Below, one piece after another: positions 52,321 through 53,500 of a stretch of 53,500 nucleotides of DNA. Position 1 is the first letter of the stretch. Each line of letters opens with the position of its first letter. The DNA lies in the NCBI GenBank assembly GCA_009760855.2, contig WPIO01000038.1:575001-628500 (forward strand). The letters are read 5' to 3'. The stretch is from Cristatella mucedo (Eukaryota > Bryozoa > Phylactolaemata > Cristatellidae). Position numbers and translations under genes: made by a program. The notes beneath the pieces are model-generated. The model saw nothing but the letters and a program-made list of their open reading frames with translations, was not told where the DNA came from and did not search any database.

Positions 52321-53500
52321 ATGTATGTATCTCCGTCAGTAACTCCACAAAGTCATAAAGACCACGTGGGTGTTACGCAGGAGAGTTTTTTATAGCGCAC
52401 TCACAGCCTAAGCGGCTTTCGGTACGCATTCGGTAGCCAACAGACTTCGTCTCACGCAACAAAGAGAAAGTGGGAAGCATAGCAGAGTCAGGAGAGCAGT
52501 TGTGGTAGTGAGTAGCATAGAAGTAGCAGTTCAGGACCGCTGAAAAAGATGTGCCATAGTCGGCAGTTGGAGAGTAGATGTCGTTGCGTAAGAATTGTGG
52601 AAGCGAGTTCCACAGTCTAGGACCTGCAGAGCTAAAGCTTTTATCGCCAACTGTCTTTAAGCGGAGGAATGGGACAGCTAATTTATTGTCCACACAGGAC
52701 CTGAGGGCGCGAACAGGCTGAAACTGATGCAGCAGTTCAGCTAGGTACGAAGGAGCCAAGCCGTGGTGGGCCTTGTGGGTCAGTGTATGAACTTTGCTCT
52801 GTATCCTTTGCTCAACCGGCAACCATCCTAGCTCTTTCAGCAAAGGAGACACGTGCTCAAACCGCTGGGACTTGAAGACCATAGTCCACTGTAGTGGCAT
52901 ATTAGCTTTCTTTCGCAGCCCTGGCAAAAGGGAATTACAATAATCAAGCCGAGACAGAACTAAAGAGTTACTTAATTTTTTTACAAGCTACTGTGGGAGA
53001 CAGCTCATAATCTTTGATAAAGATCGGATGTGATGGCTAGCTGTAGAGGCAGTCTTCTGAATGAAGCTTTTGAAATTGAGGCAGCTGTCGAACACGACAC
53101 CTAGATTACGAGCACGTGGTGAAGGTCGCACAATAGCATCACCTATTAGAAGAGCAAAGCCTTTTAATCCAGCCACACGCTTAGGGTGTCCTATGAGCAG
53201 CAGTTCGGTTTTATTGTCATTTAATTTCAAAACGTTTTCCGACATCCAGGATCGAATGTCGGCAAGGCAACCATTCAGTTTCTCAGTTGCTGCAGCAGAT
53301 TCCGATGGTTTAATTGACAAATACAACAGAGTATCGTCAGAATAGAAGAGATATCCTATTCCATGGGCCTTAATCACTTTTCCTAGAGGTTGGGTATAAA
53401 TGGAGAACAGCAAGGGACCGAGTACAGGCCCTTGAGGGACTCGACAGGTGATCCTTCTCGTGTGTGAGACCTGACCCCCACACGACACGGATTGAACACG
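52321..53500 (-). mobile_element. LINE-A, 3' half, cut by the window edge
   Basis: Minus-strand: RVPQGPVLGPLLFSIYTQ, GYLFYSDDTLLYLSI (YADD changed to YSDD), [56 protein letters not shown] and GPRLWNSLPQFLRNDIY, ending with the family 3' UTR at about 52321. Two long frames (166 and 184 codons) are split by a stop at about 52988, so it is a young copy. The 5' part lies beyond 53500. Confidence 0.92.

Overview
This is a nuclear window from an animal, probably an invertebrate. I cannot name the species. The evidence is a spliced gene with metazoan-type introns, a protein close in length and sequence to vertebrate MAU2, long GA, CA and TA microsatellites, and a dense load of non-LTR retrotransposons, tRNA-derived SINEs and Tc1, pogo and hAT DNA transposons, most of them decayed.

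The window holds one host gene that I could rebuild completely: the MAU2/SCC4 cohesin-loader subunit, on the minus strand. It has 16 coding exons from the ATG at 47751 to the stop at 5374. All exons join in phase, giving 1851 nt and a predicted 616 residues; human MAU2 is about 613. MAU2 pairs with NIPBL/SCC2 to load cohesin on chromatin. Exon 1 sits in a GC-rich, CpG-rich block with a CGG run. Intron 9 uses a GC donor. The donors of introns 14 and 15 lie at the 5' edges of retrotransposon fragments.

The rest is mostly repeats. LINE-A is a Jockey/CR1-type element (endonuclease plus reverse transcriptase) whose 3' end is marked by a conserved end plus an ATTAC tail. Its longest copies are at 39286-42102 (+) and 52321-53500 (-, cut by the window edge). 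LINE-B is a second element of the same superfamily that ends in an ATT run (TAA as read on the + strand). Its longest copy is at 48355-50765 (-), and about fifteen shorter 3' ends are scattered through the window. SINE-1 has a tRNA-like head and a 3' end resembling that of LINE-B. SINE-2 has a tRNA-like head and its own tail. DNA transposons are three pogo/Tigger-like short elements with 13-bp terminal repeats, at least five Tc1/mariner transposase fossils and one hAT-like end.

By region: 1-5370 lies downstream of MAU2 and holds microsatellites, one SINE-2, a perfect 40-bp palindrome and a LINE remnant. From 5374 to 47751 is MAU2, whose introns carry nearly all of the transposons. From 47752 to 48350 is the 5' flank with a telomere-like run. 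From 48355 to 53500 are LINE-B, a hAT end, a hairpin-flanked LINE-B tail and LINE-A. I found no convincing second host gene, no functional tRNA or rRNA gene and no CRISPR array.
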